Below are positions 35,329 to 43,332 of a stretch of 64,000 nt of DNA, piece by piece. The notes below the pieces were generated by a model. That model ran no database searches and had not been told where the DNA came from. It was given only the letters and a program-made list of their open reading frames with translations. The stretch is from the NCBI GenBank assembly GCA_035564555.1, contig DATMTS010000014.1, positions 1-64,000 on the forward strand, given 5' to 3'. Numbering within the stretch: position 1 is the stretch's first letter; every line of letters starts with the position of its first letter. This stretch comes from DATMTS01 sp035564555 (GTDB lineage: Bacteria > Actinomycetota > Actinomycetes > Actinomycetales > Microbacteriaceae). The translations under genes and the position numbers were made by a program.

Positions 35329-35353
35329 AACACTCAGAAGTGTGTTTATTGCA
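35329..35353. promoter_or_regulatory. Candidate Lrp-type operator, site C
   Basis: ATAAACAC-TCAGAAGT-GTGTTTAT is a dyad with perfect 8-bp arms, about 46-70 bp before the permease start. The tail TTATTGCAC matches site B. It is the cleanest copy of the three and would serve as the reference for a search. The remainder of 35354-35540 has no clear element. Confidence 0.55.
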
Positions 35354-35540
35354 CGGCGTGACGGTACCGCCGCCGACTCGACTTTGCAAGACGACATCGG
35401 GGAGCCGGCGGCGGCCGGAACGCGGCAACCCAGGAATGACGCCGAAATCGCCGTTCCACGTCGCCTGAGAAAGCGCGGAGTGTTCGGTCGCGCTGCCGTT
35501 TCGGCAGTGCCACCCCGCAACTCCGGGTGAGGCCTACCGG

Positions 35541-36530
35541 TTATGCCGAGTCGCGCACGACGAGCGTGTGCGCGACGCTGCGAACGGCAGGCTCGACGGT
35601 GCTCCCACTCAACAGCACCTCGACGAGTTCGAGCGCCGCGCGCGCCACTTCCGTCTTGTCCAGAGCGACCGTCGTGAGTTCAGGGGTCACCAGTGCGCCG
35701 ATGTCCAACCCGTCGATGCCGACCACCGCGACCGACCGGGGCACGGCGACGCCCGCCCGCGCCAGGCCTTTGAGCAGGCCGACGGCCATCACGTCATTGA
35801 AGACCAGCGCGGCATCGGCCTGCGGGGCGGCCAGACGAAGCGCATCTGCCGCCGCGATTCCGCCCTGATGCGTCTGAGCCGACTCGAACTCCGACGCCGG
35901 TGACCAGGGCAGCGCGTGTTCGTGCAAGTACTCGCGATAGATCCGTCTGCGGTCGCTCACGCCGCCGATCGAGTCGATCATGGCGATCCGGCGGCGGCCA
36001 CGGGCAGTCAGATGATCGAGCGCGGCACGGATGCCCTCCCGGTAGTCGATGCGCACGAGAGCGTGTCCCGGGCTGGCGACGTCGACGTCCAGGCTGACCG
36101 TGGGCACATCGGCGAGCAGTTCGCCCCAATCGGAGACGCCCAGGTGAGTGCCGACCACGGCGTCCACGCGACGGCTGAGCGCGCGCATCCGTGAATGCGC
36201 GCTGGCGACCCCGGGCCCCAAATCGCAAAGCATCACGCCCCAGTCGCGGTCGGCCGCGAGTCGGGTGAACGCCGAAGCGAGCTCGGGGTAGTACGGATTG
36301 CGCAAATCGCTGACGACGAGCCCGACGACGACCTCGCGCCCCTTCACGAGGTTCTGAGCCGCCCTGTTCGGCCGGTAGTTGAGGTTCTTAGCCGCCTCGA
36401 TCACCCGTTGCCGGGTGGCGGAACTGATGTCGGGCAGGCCGTTCAACGCCCGCGTGACCGTCTGCCTGGAGACCCCGGCAGCGCGCGCGACATCGATGAT
36501 GGTCGCATGCCGGGGGCCGGGAGTAGTCAT
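35541..36530 (-). CDS. LacI family transcriptional regulator
   Basis: 329 residues. The N-terminal LacI HTH with hinge is present (ATIIDVARAAGVSRQTVTRA, then NYRPNRAAQNLVKG). The C-terminal sugar-binding domain includes VVVGLVVSDLRNPYYPELAS and SVAVVGIDGLDIGALVTPEL. It is divergent from the fused oxidoreductase gene, with a perfect palindrome in the 93-bp spacer, so it almost certainly controls that gene and itself. Confidence 0.92.
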   Translation of the reverse strand: MTTPGPRHATIIDVARAAGVSRQTVTRALNGLPDISSATRQRVIEAAKNLNYRPNRAAQNLVKGREVVVGLVVSDLRNPYYPELASAFTRLAADRDWGVMLCDLGPGVASAHSRMRALSRRVDAVVGTHLGVSDWGELLADVPTVSLDVDVASPGHALVRIDYREGIRAALDHLTARGRRRIAMIDSIGGVSDRRRIYREYLHEHALPWSPASEFESAQTHQGGIAAADALRLAAPQADAALVFNDVMAVGLLKGLARAGVAVPRSVAVVGIDGLDIGALVTPELTTVALDKTEVARAALELVEVLLSGSTVEPAVRSVAHTLVVRDSA

Positions 36531-36555
36531 AGTCGAATGCTACTGATAGTCTCGT

Positions 36556-36571
36556 CCGTGAACGTTCACGG
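36556..36571. promoter_or_regulatory. LacI operator
   Basis: CCGTGAACGTTCACGG is a perfect 16-bp palindrome with the CG centre typical of LacI-family sites. It lies 26-41 bp upstream of lacI and 53-68 bp before the oxidoreductase start, in the shared divergent spacer. Confidence 0.75.
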
Positions 36572-36623
36572 TGCCGACGGATGCGGCACGCGGGTTGAGC
36601 CGAATCGAGCGGAGGAGCAGGAG

Positions 36624-38621
36624 ATGACGATGGAACACGTGCGGTGGGGCATTGCGGGACCGGGCGGGATCGCGCACCGCTTCGCCGATCAACTGGCGCA
36701 CAGCGCGACCGGGACCCTCGTCGCCGTCGCCAGCCGCGATCAGGACCGCGCACGCTCATTCGCCGCCGAATACTCCTCGGTCGGGCATGAAGTGCGAGTG
36801 CTCGCCGACTACGACGCCCTCTTCGCCGACCCGGAGCTCGACGCCGTCTACATCGCAACCGTGCACACCACCCACGTCTCCTTGGCGATCCGTGCCCTCG
36901 AAGCCGGCAAGCATGTGATCTGCGAGAAGCCGCTTTCGGTCGACCATGCCGGCGCGATGGTGGTCGTCGACGCCGCCCGCCGTGCGGGCCGCTACTTCGC
37001 CGAGGGGTTCATGTACCGCTTCCACCCCCAGACCGCGCGCCTGGTCGAGATCATCCGCTCCGGCGCGATCGGAACCGTGCAACACATCGAAGCCTCATTC
37101 TCGTTCGCCGCAGACCTGCCCGCTGAGCACCGGCTGATGAACGCCGACCTCGCAGGCGGCGGCATCCTGGATGTCGGCGGGTATCCGGTCTCGGTCGCTC
37201 GGCTGGTGGCCGGTGCAGCGACCGACGCACCGTTCGCCGACCCCGTCTCGGTCACCGGCAACGGCACGATCGGTTCGACCGGAGTCGACGAGTGGGCGAC
37301 CGCATCCCTGGTCTTCCCGAGCGGCATCACGGCGCACGTCTCGAGCGGGGTGCGCGTCCAAGACGAGAACCGTGTCGTGGTCTATGGATCGGCAGGCCGC
37401 GTGACGGTGATGGAGCCCTGGCTTCCGAGCGTCGAGACCGGGTCGACGATCGAGGTCCGTCGCGTCGGAGCCGAGGCGGAGAGCATCCGGATCCCTGCGG
37501 CCTTCCAGTACGCATTGCAGGCGGATGCCGTCGCTCGGTACGCCGGCGACGGCCAGAGCCCGCAGATGGGCTGGGCCGACACCCTGGGCAATGCACGCAC
37601 GCTCGACCTGTGGCGCGAGCGGCTCGGGCTGCGTTTTCCGTTCGAGGCCGACGATGCGTACATCCCGACCTTCACCGGCACGCCGCTTCGCCGCCGGGCC
37701 GACGCCTCGATGCCGTACGGATCGATCGCCGGCATCGACAAGCCGGTCTCTCGACTCGTGATGGGTTGCGACAACCAGACCACACTGGGCCACGCCTCCG
37801 CGATGTTCGACGACTTCGTCGAGCGTGGCGGCAACGCGTTCGACACGGCATACATCTACGGCGGCGGCCAGATGGAGCGCCTGCTGGGGCAGTGGACCGC
37901 GAATCGCGGCATCCGCGACGACGTCGTCATCATCGGCAAGGGAGCGCACACGCCGCACTGCGACCCGGAATCGATCGTGCGCCAACTGGAGACGACGCTG
38001 GAGCGGCTGCAGACTGACCACGTCGACCTGTATCTGATGCACCGCGACAACCTCGACATCCCGGTGGGGGAGTTCGTCGATGTGCTCGACGAGCAGGTGA
38101 AGGCGGGACGGGTGCGCGCCTTCGGAGGCTCGAACTGGACGATCGAACGATTCGAGGCGGCAAACACGTACGCAGCGGCCAATGGCCGCCAGGGATTCGC
38201 AGCGCTCAGCGACCACTTCGGACTCGCGCACGCGCTGGATGTTCCGTGGGCGGGATGCGAACACCTCACCGATCCTGCCGACCGTGAGTGGCTGGAGCGC
38301 ACCGGGACACCGCTGCTGCCCTGGTCCTCGCAGGCGCGAGGGTTCTTCGCGCGCGCCGACCGGGCGAACACCGAAGACGACGAACTCGTGCGTTGCTACT
38401 ACAGCGACGAGAACTTCGAGCGCCTCGAACGCGCACGGTCGCTGGCCGGCGAACTCGGCGTCGCGCCCACCGCGGTCGCGCTGGCATATGTGCTGGCGCA
38501 GCCCTTCCCGACCTTCCCGCTGATCGGCCCGCGCACGATCGAGGAGGCCCGCACGTCCATGGCGGGGTTGGGCATCACCCTCACCGCCGATCAGGTGCGC
38601 TGGCTCGATCTGCGTGAGTGA
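36624..38621 (+). CDS. Fused Gfo/Idh/MocA oxidoreductase - aldo/keto reductase
   Basis: 665 residues from ATG 36624 (GGAGGAGCAGGAG before it). Residues 1-330 are a Gfo/Idh/MocA dehydrogenase: Rossmann IAGPGGIAHRF, EKPLSVDHAGAMVVV, and ILDVGGYPVSVARLVAGAAT. Residues about 365-660 are an aldo/keto reductase barrel: FDTAYIYGGGQMERLLGQW with its Asp and Tyr, HVDLYLMHRDNLD, FGGSNWTIERFEAANTYAAA. One chain thus carries two NAD(P)-linked sugar-oxidoreductase activities, as needed for a net epimerisation or oxidation-reduction relay on a sugar. A stop at the domain junction is absent, so the fusion is real in this sequence. The substrate is a sugar or polyol, inferred from the LacI partner. Confidence 0.88.
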   Translation: MTMEHVRWGIAGPGGIAHRFADQLAHSATGTLVAVASRDQDRARSFAAEYSSVGHEVRVLADYDALFADPELDAVYIATVHTTHVSLAIRALEAGKHVICEKPLSVDHAGAMVVVDAARRAGRYFAEGFMYRFHPQTARLVEIIRSGAIGTVQHIEASFSFAADLPAEHRLMNADLAGGGILDVGGYPVSVARLVAGAATDAPFADPVSVTGNGTIGSTGVDEWATASLVFPSGITAHVSSGVRVQDENRVVVYGSAGRVTVMEPWLPSVETGSTIEVRRVGAEAESIRIPAAFQYALQADAVARYAGDGQSPQMGWADTLGNARTLDLWRERLGLRFPFEADDAYIPTFTGTPLRRRADASMPYGSIAGIDKPVSRLVMGCDNQTTLGHASAMFDDFVERGGNAFDTAYIYGGGQMERLLGQWTANRGIRDDVVIIGKGAHTPHCDPESIVRQLETTLERLQTDHVDLYLMHRDNLDIPVGEFVDVLDEQVKAGRVRAFGGSNWTIERFEAANTYAAANGRQGFAALSDHFGLAHALDVPWAGCEHLTDPADREWLERTGTPLLPWSSQARGFFARADRANTEDDELVRCYYSDENFERLERARSLAGELGVAPTAVALAYVLAQPFPTFPLIGPRTIEEARTSMAGLGITLTADQVRWLDLRE

Positions 38622-38651
38622 GCGCGCAGGGCGCTCGGCGTGCGGTTTGGT

Positions 38652-38843
38652 CTACTCGGCCGCAGCGTGCTCCACAGAGGTGTCGGTGCCGGGGAACACG
38701 AGCGTCTCGTGCCCGTCATCGAACCGCACCAGGTAGGGCGGTGTGCCATCCGGTCCCCGTACCTCGACGATCTCGCCGTGTCGATCCGGAACCTCCACGG
38801 TCTTGCCGCGGATCACAATGCGTTCACCCACCGTTGCTTGCAT
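38652..38843 (-). CDS. DUF1918 small protein
   Basis: 63 residues: MQATVGERIVIRGKTVEVPD, HGEIVEVRGPDGTPPYLVRF, then DGHETLVFPGTD. The pattern (a small SH3-like beta barrel with a DGHE motif) is DUF1918, widespread in actinobacteria and of unknown function. It is monocistronic and convergent with the fused oxidoreductase gene. Confidence 0.88.
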   Translation of the reverse strand: MQATVGERIVIRGKTVEVPDRHGEIVEVRGPDGTPPYLVRFDDGHETLVFPGTDTSVEHAAAE

Positions 38844-38931
38844 GGATTTCTCGCCCCCTTCACCGGATTAAGGCTACGCCGCGCGACGCGGCGGGTCGAG
38901 GGGGGAACGGGCGGCACTGGAGCTTCGCGAC

Positions 38932-39303
38932 TCAGTCGCGCGGCGGCAACTGCTGAAGAGACCAGGTGTTGCCATCGGGGTCGGCGAAGTAGACGAATCG
39001 ACCCCAAGGCTGGTCATCGACCTCGCTTGCGTCGACCCCGTTGCCGACCAGGTGCGCACGCGCCTCGTCTGCATCCGGCACGACGATCTGAACGCCCTTC
39101 TGGGAGCCGGGAGCCATCTCGGTCACGCCCTCGCCGAGCACGATCGAGCAAGCGGAGCCGGGCGGAGTCAACTGCACGAAGCGCAATTGATCATTGACTT
39201 TGTGGTCGTGGTCGGCGTGGAAGCCGACCTGGTCGACGTAGAAGGCCTTCGCCCGGTCTACGTCAGTGACGGGGATGGCGACGAGTTCGATCTTCCAGTC
39301 CAT
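38932..39303 (-). CDS. VOC family protein (glyoxalase superfamily)
   Basis: 123 residues with paired VOC modules: VAIPVTDVDRAKAFYVDQVG at the start and RFVYFADPDGNTWSLQQLPP at the end. The metal-ligand positions are partly retained. No operon partner; the start is 72 bp from the divergent end of the DUF72 gene. Substrate unknown. Confidence 0.83.
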   Translation of the reverse strand: MDWKIELVAIPVTDVDRAKAFYVDQVGFHADHDHKVNDQLRFVQLTPPGSACSIVLGEGVTEMAPGSQKGVQIVVPDADEARAHLVGNGVDASEVDDQPWGRFVYFADPDGNTWSLQQLPPRD

Positions 39304-39374
39304 TGTGCTGTCCTTACTTCCTGTCCGATGCCGACACGCTAACCCGCACCACCGACAACCGCACAGCTCGGCTT

Positions 39375-40243
39375 CTACAGTGTCGTGGTCGATTCAGTCA
39401 GCATTTCCCGCAATCGCATCGCGTCGTATGGCGCGCGCACCTTCACGTCGTTGTCGAAGAAGACGTACACGTCGCGGCCCACGTGGTCGGGGCAGGCGGA
39501 CCCGTCTGCCCAGCCGCCCGCGGCATCCGCCCACTCCCGCAACGCCTTCTCGCCGTAGCCGCTGGCGTACAACTCGGAGTCCCCATGGAGTCGCACGTAC
39601 ACATGGTCGGCGGTCACCTCGCGGATGCGAGGGTAGCGCCCCGCCGTGTCGGCGACCACGGCCGCGACGCGGTGACGGCGCAGGATCTCGGCGAACGACG
39701 GATCGAGAAAGCTCTCGTGCCGCACCTCGAAGGCATGCCTGATGCGGTGATTCTCATTCGCGGGAAGCCAGCGGCGGCTGGACTCGAGGCGGCCGTGCCG
39801 GCCGATCAGCGCGGCGGCTTCGGCCGTCGAGTGCGGCAGGGCGCCGAGGAAGGCGTCGAGAATCCGCGCGTCGAAGCGCAGGTTCGGCGGAGTCTGCCAG
39901 AGCACCGGCCCCAGCTTGTCGCCGAGCGCGAGCACGCCGGACGAGAAGAAGTCCGCGATGGACGCCGTGGCGCCGACGAGCCTCCTGAAATGGGTCGCCT
40001 GCCGATGCCCTTTCACCGCGAACACGAATCCCTCCGGGGCCGCATCGCGCCAGCGACGGAACGAATCGGCGCTCTGCAAGGAGTAGAACGTGCCCCGTTG
40101 ATCTCGATCGCGTCGAGCCGTTGCGAGGCATACGCAAGCTCGTCCCGTTGTCGCAGCCCCGGTGGGTAGAAGCTTCCGCGCCACCGGGGATACACCCATC
40201 CGGAGATCCCGACGCGAACGCGACGGCGACGATGCTCGACCAT
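39375..40243 (-). pseudogene. DUF72 family protein, split by a frameshift
   Basis: The N-terminal part from ATG 40243 reads VRVGISGWVYPRWRGSFYPP then ASQRLDAIEING, a perfect DUF72 start. The expected continuation TFYSLQSADSFRRWRDAAPE is present in another frame and runs to the stop at 39375 with all later DUF72 blocks (VKGHRQATHFRRL, VYVRLHGDSELYASGYGEKA, YVFFDNDVKV). The frame changes at the four C bases 40093-40096: two fewer would join the parts as INGTFYSL. DUF72 proteins are TIM-barrel-like and of unknown function. Real mutation or sequence error. Confidence 0.75.
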
Positions 40244-40345
40244 TCCTCGGAGCCTAGCTCTGCAGCTGTGGACGCGCACCCGGTTCCTGCGTAGGGTGCA
40301 GACGTGCGCCGATCGACGCACGTGCATTCAATGAGGAGGAGCGCC

Positions 40346-40729
40346 ATGTTCGCGCCAACGCACGCCTTCAGCGGATTCAGCGTCGACGACATCGATGCGG
40401 CGATCGAGTTCTACGGCACCACGCTCGGCCTGAGCGTGCAGAAGAACGCCATGGGTGCGCTCGACCTGGAGCTTCCGGGCGGCGCGCGCGTCTTCGTGTA
40501 TCCGAAAGACGACCACCAACCGGCGACGTTCACGATTCTCAACCTCGTCGTCGATGACGTCGAGGCGGCTGTCGACGAACTCAACGGCCGCGGCGTCGTC
40601 ACGAAGATCTACGACGGACTGCACACTGATGAGAAGGGCATCGCGCGCGGTAGTGCGACCGGGCAGGGCCCGGACATCGCGTGGTTCCGCGACCCCGCGG
40701 GCAACGTGCTCTCGGTGCTCAACTCCTGA
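40346..40729 (+). CDS. VOC family protein
   Basis: 127 residues from ATG 40346 after GAGGAG. GFSVDDIDAAIEFYGTTLGL begins the fold and DIAWFRDPAGNVLSVLNS closes it, both classic VOC blocks. Its only neighbour in orientation is absent (convergent with the chaplin-like gene). Substrate unknown. Confidence 0.83.
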   Translation: MFAPTHAFSGFSVDDIDAAIEFYGTTLGLSVQKNAMGALDLELPGGARVFVYPKDDHQPATFTILNLVVDDVEAAVDELNGRGVVTKIYDGLHTDEKGIARGSATGQGPDIAWFRDPAGNVLSVLNS

Positions 40730-40740
40730 TCGTCGCCCGG

Positions 40741-40777
40741 GCCGGGAGCGCCGCACGAGGTGCGCGGCGTCCCCGGC
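40741..40777. terminator. Bidirectional hairpin between convergent genes
   Basis: GCCGGGAGCGCCGCAC and GTGCGCGGCGTCCCCGGC pair around a short GAG loop with one or two bulges. Located between the VOC stop and the chaplin-like stop, it can end both transcripts. Confidence 0.65.
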
Positions 40778-40795
40778 TCCGGACGACCCGGGCGG

Positions 40796-41992
40796 CTAGG
40801 CCCGCGACCTCGGTCGACGCACGGCGAGCACGAGCATCGCCCCGCCCAGCAACAGGATCGCCGCGATGCCGCCCGGCCCGACCGGGTCGGAACCGGTGTC
40901 GGCGAGGCCTCCGCTCGACGCCAAGGCGGTCGCCTTCCCCGGCAGCGCCACGATGGATGCGGCTGGCTGCACGGCTGAGCGGCCCGACGTCCCGACCACG
41001 GCCGGCGAACCCGACGCGCTGGGCGAGGTTGGAGCGCTAGGCGATATCGGAGCGCTAGGCGATGCCGGAGCGCTCGGCGACGTGGGTGCGCTGGGCGACG
41101 TGGGAACCGATGCCTGCGCTCCGGTGGTACCAGCGTCGCCGATCACGCTGATGGCGTTGCCGTCGGCAGACACCGGGGCGTTCGCTCCGATCGGGGCCAG
41201 CAGACCGCCGAAGAGCGCGCTGTCACCGCTGGTCGACGCGCCCGCGGCATCCGTTCCCCCCGTGCCTGGCGTGGTCGCCGGCCCGGCGGAGGTCGAGTCG
41301 CCGACCACGCTGACGGCATTGCCGCCTGTGGTGACCGGCGCGCTGACTCCGAGCCGTGCGACGGTACCTCCGAGGGTGCTGTCGTTCCCACTGGTCGTCG
41401 CACCGCTCGAGCCGCTTCCCGGCGCCGCCGTGGCCGCCGTCTGCGGCTGGGAACTGCTGGAATCGCCGACGACACTGACCGCGTTGCCGCCCGCCGCGAC
41501 GGGGGCCGAGACGCCGCCGAGCACCTGGCTGCCACTCGCGATGGCGTGAGTGCCCGACGTCGTCGAACCCGATGCGGTCGACGCCGACCCGCCGTCGGAA
41601 GACGACCCGCTCGAGGTGCCCGCAGCGGAGCTGTGCGAGCCGCCCACCAGATTGACGGCGTTTCCGCTCAACGTGACCGGAGCGCTCGCGCGAACCGGCA
41701 CCTGATTGCCGCCTGCGATGCTGTGATCGCCCGACGTGGTCGAGGATCCCGAGGTGCCGGATGCCGGTGCGCTCGAGCCCGTCGAGGCGGATGAACTGTG
41801 CGAATCACCGAGCACGCTGATGCCGTTTCCGTCTAGCGTGACCGGGAGGTTCAGCGAAACGCCCGCTTGGTTTCCGGATGCTGCTCCGTCATTCCCGTGG
41901 GTTTCCGCCGCGTTCGCTGCGCCGACTCCGGCGAGCGAGAGGCCGCCGAGTATGACTGTGAACCACAGTCCCCTCGACACGATCTTGTTCAT
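40796..41992 (-). CDS. Chaplin-like surface protein with five repeats and a sortase-like tail
   Basis: 398 residues with a signal peptide ending GAANA. Five chaplin-type repeats at about residues 40-280 each show the pattern GN/GSQ-x-APV-x-GNAxSVVG (for example VSLNLPVTLDGNGISVLGD, SAPVTTGGNAVSVVGDSTS, NAPVSADGNAISVIGDAG). They alternate with Ser/Gly linkers. A TSPSAP-like hexapeptide repeat of about six units follows, then LADTGSD plus a hydrophobic helix and RRPRSRA, a sortase sorting signal of the LPXTG type with a variant first residue. Unlike Streptomyces chaplins, no Cys pair is seen in any repeat. A cell-wall-attached amphipathic coat protein is inferred. Confidence 0.85.
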   Translation of the reverse strand: MNKIVSRGLWFTVILGGLSLAGVGAANAAETHGNDGAASGNQAGVSLNLPVTLDGNGISVLGDSHSSSASTGSSAPASGTSGSSTTSGDHSIAGGNQVPVRASAPVTLSGNAVNLVGGSHSSAAGTSSGSSSDGGSASTASGSTTSGTHAIASGSQVLGGVSAPVAAGGNAVSVVGDSSSSQPQTAATAAPGSGSSGATTSGNDSTLGGTVARLGVSAPVTTGGNAVSVVGDSTSAGPATTPGTGGTDAAGASTSGDSALFGGLLAPIGANAPVSADGNAISVIGDAGTTGAQASVPTSPSAPTSPSAPASPSAPISPSAPTSPSASGSPAVVGTSGRSAVQPAASIVALPGKATALASSGGLADTGSDPVGPGGIAAILLLGGAMLVLAVRRPRSRA

Positions 41993-42075
41993 GAGTTCTC
42001 CTTGTTCGAGTAGTTGGCGCCTCGGATTCGAGACGCATGTCGCGTTCTGCCCATGTCAGGGCAGAGTCGACCTAC

Positions 42076-43191
42076 TCAGTCGGGAGAGCTGTCGTGATCG
42101 GCGGTCGGAGCAGAAGGGACCGGGTCGCTCTGCGGAAGCCGGGAAAGGCGCGCGCCGACGGGCGCGGCGATGTCAGCACCGGTCGTGTCGGCGCTCACGA
42201 TCGGGCCGGCCGCGCCGGAGGAACCGCTGCCGGAACTCGCGCCGGGGGCCAAGGCGAAGTCGGGCTGTGCGCCAGGGCTGCCACCCGGTGAGCCGCCCGG
42301 TGCGCCGCCCGGTTCGGCCATCGGTTGTGCCCGGCCGATCGTGACCGCGCTCGAACCGGACTCCAGGCACGTCGCGGCGGCGTTGCGCAGATCGACGCTG
42401 TCCAGACTCGACCATGCGCCGGTGCCGAGAGAGAGTCGCTCGCCCAGGGCGGCCGTGCCGGTGCCGGTGCCGTCGCCGGAAGGTTCGCCGGCGCCATCAC
42501 CGGTCCAGTCGGCCGGCCCGGTGCCTGACCCGGCGGCGCTGGCCGAACCGCTCGTGCCCACTGTTGTGACGGCGTCGTTCACCGTGCCGACGACGAGTCC
42601 GGTCACCGCGGCGACTGTTCCCGTCAAAGGATCCGTCACGGTCGAGACCGGGTGGTCGCCCAGCACCGCGGTCGCGCCCGGAACGGCGCTCACCACGGTG
42701 TCTACCGCTCGAGCAATCGGCGCGACGACGCGCGCGAGCGGTGGAGTCGCGGCGACACGGCCGGCCAATGACGACCCGGCCGATGAAGACGCGGTCGGCG
42801 AAGTCGCGACGGCAGAGGCGACGGCATCCGTGACGGCAGCCGAACGTCTGATCACGGAGCGCGCCGCAACGGGCACCCCGGCGGCGACCCGCGCGGCCGC
42901 TGCCTGCCCTGCCGTAGTCGCGGAATGCGGCACATCTGCCACACGGGAGTCGATGGCAGACACGGCGCCAGCCACCGCACTCGTCGCGGAACCGAGCGGG
43001 GAGTGACCGTCGTGCGACGACTCCTCGGCCGAAGCGGAGGTGGAACCGAACACGGCAGCGAACGTGAGAAGTGCGCCGGTGAGCGCGAGGCCGCCGAACA
43101 GCAGGCGGAGCGGGCGCCACCCCGTCGCTCGGCTATCACCGAACTGCGGCGCCTGCGGCAACTCCCCATGCTGCAGCGTGACCACCCCCAT
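42076..43191 (-). CDS. Secreted Ala/Val-rich protein adjacent to the chaplin-like gene
   Basis: 371 residues from ATG 43191, with a signal peptide (hydrophobic stretch, then GSTSASA cut). The mature part is low-complexity Ala/Val/Thr with repeated AVDTVVSAVPGATAV-like amphipathic stretches, a DPLTGTVAAVTGLVVGTVND segment, then Gly/Pro/Ser-rich linkers including GGSPGGSPG. A single Cys occurs at AATCLESG. No family recognised. It lies 83 bp upstream of the chaplin-like gene on the same strand and is probably co-transcribed, so a shared role in surface architecture is likely. Confidence 0.7.
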   Translation of the reverse strand: MGVVTLQHGELPQAPQFGDSRATGWRPLRLLFGGLALTGALLTFAAVFGSTSASAEESSHDGHSPLGSATSAVAGAVSAIDSRVADVPHSATTAGQAAAARVAAGVPVAARSVIRRSAAVTDAVASAVATSPTASSSAGSSLAGRVAATPPLARVVAPIARAVDTVVSAVPGATAVLGDHPVSTVTDPLTGTVAAVTGLVVGTVNDAVTTVGTSGSASAAGSGTGPADWTGDGAGEPSGDGTGTGTAALGERLSLGTGAWSSLDSVDLRNAAATCLESGSSAVTIGRAQPMAEPGGAPGGSPGGSPGAQPDFALAPGASSGSGSSGAAGPIVSADTTGADIAAPVGARLSRLPQSDPVPSAPTADHDSSPD

Positions 43192-43332
43192 AACCCCTGG
43201 TCTACCCACACGATAGACCCGGCGCGCCCCACACACCACCCCCCCCGCTCGCTTCCCGGGAATACCCGGTCGGTCGCATCCGTTCTTCCAACTGCATGCA
43301 AACGCATGAAACACACCGAGGACGGAAAGACC

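Noticed and set aside
35541..38621. A single 808-codon gene including the LacI antisense
   Set aside because: The frame opens before the true ATG at 36624; the first 143 codons are the shadow of the LacI gene, and the operator lies between them.
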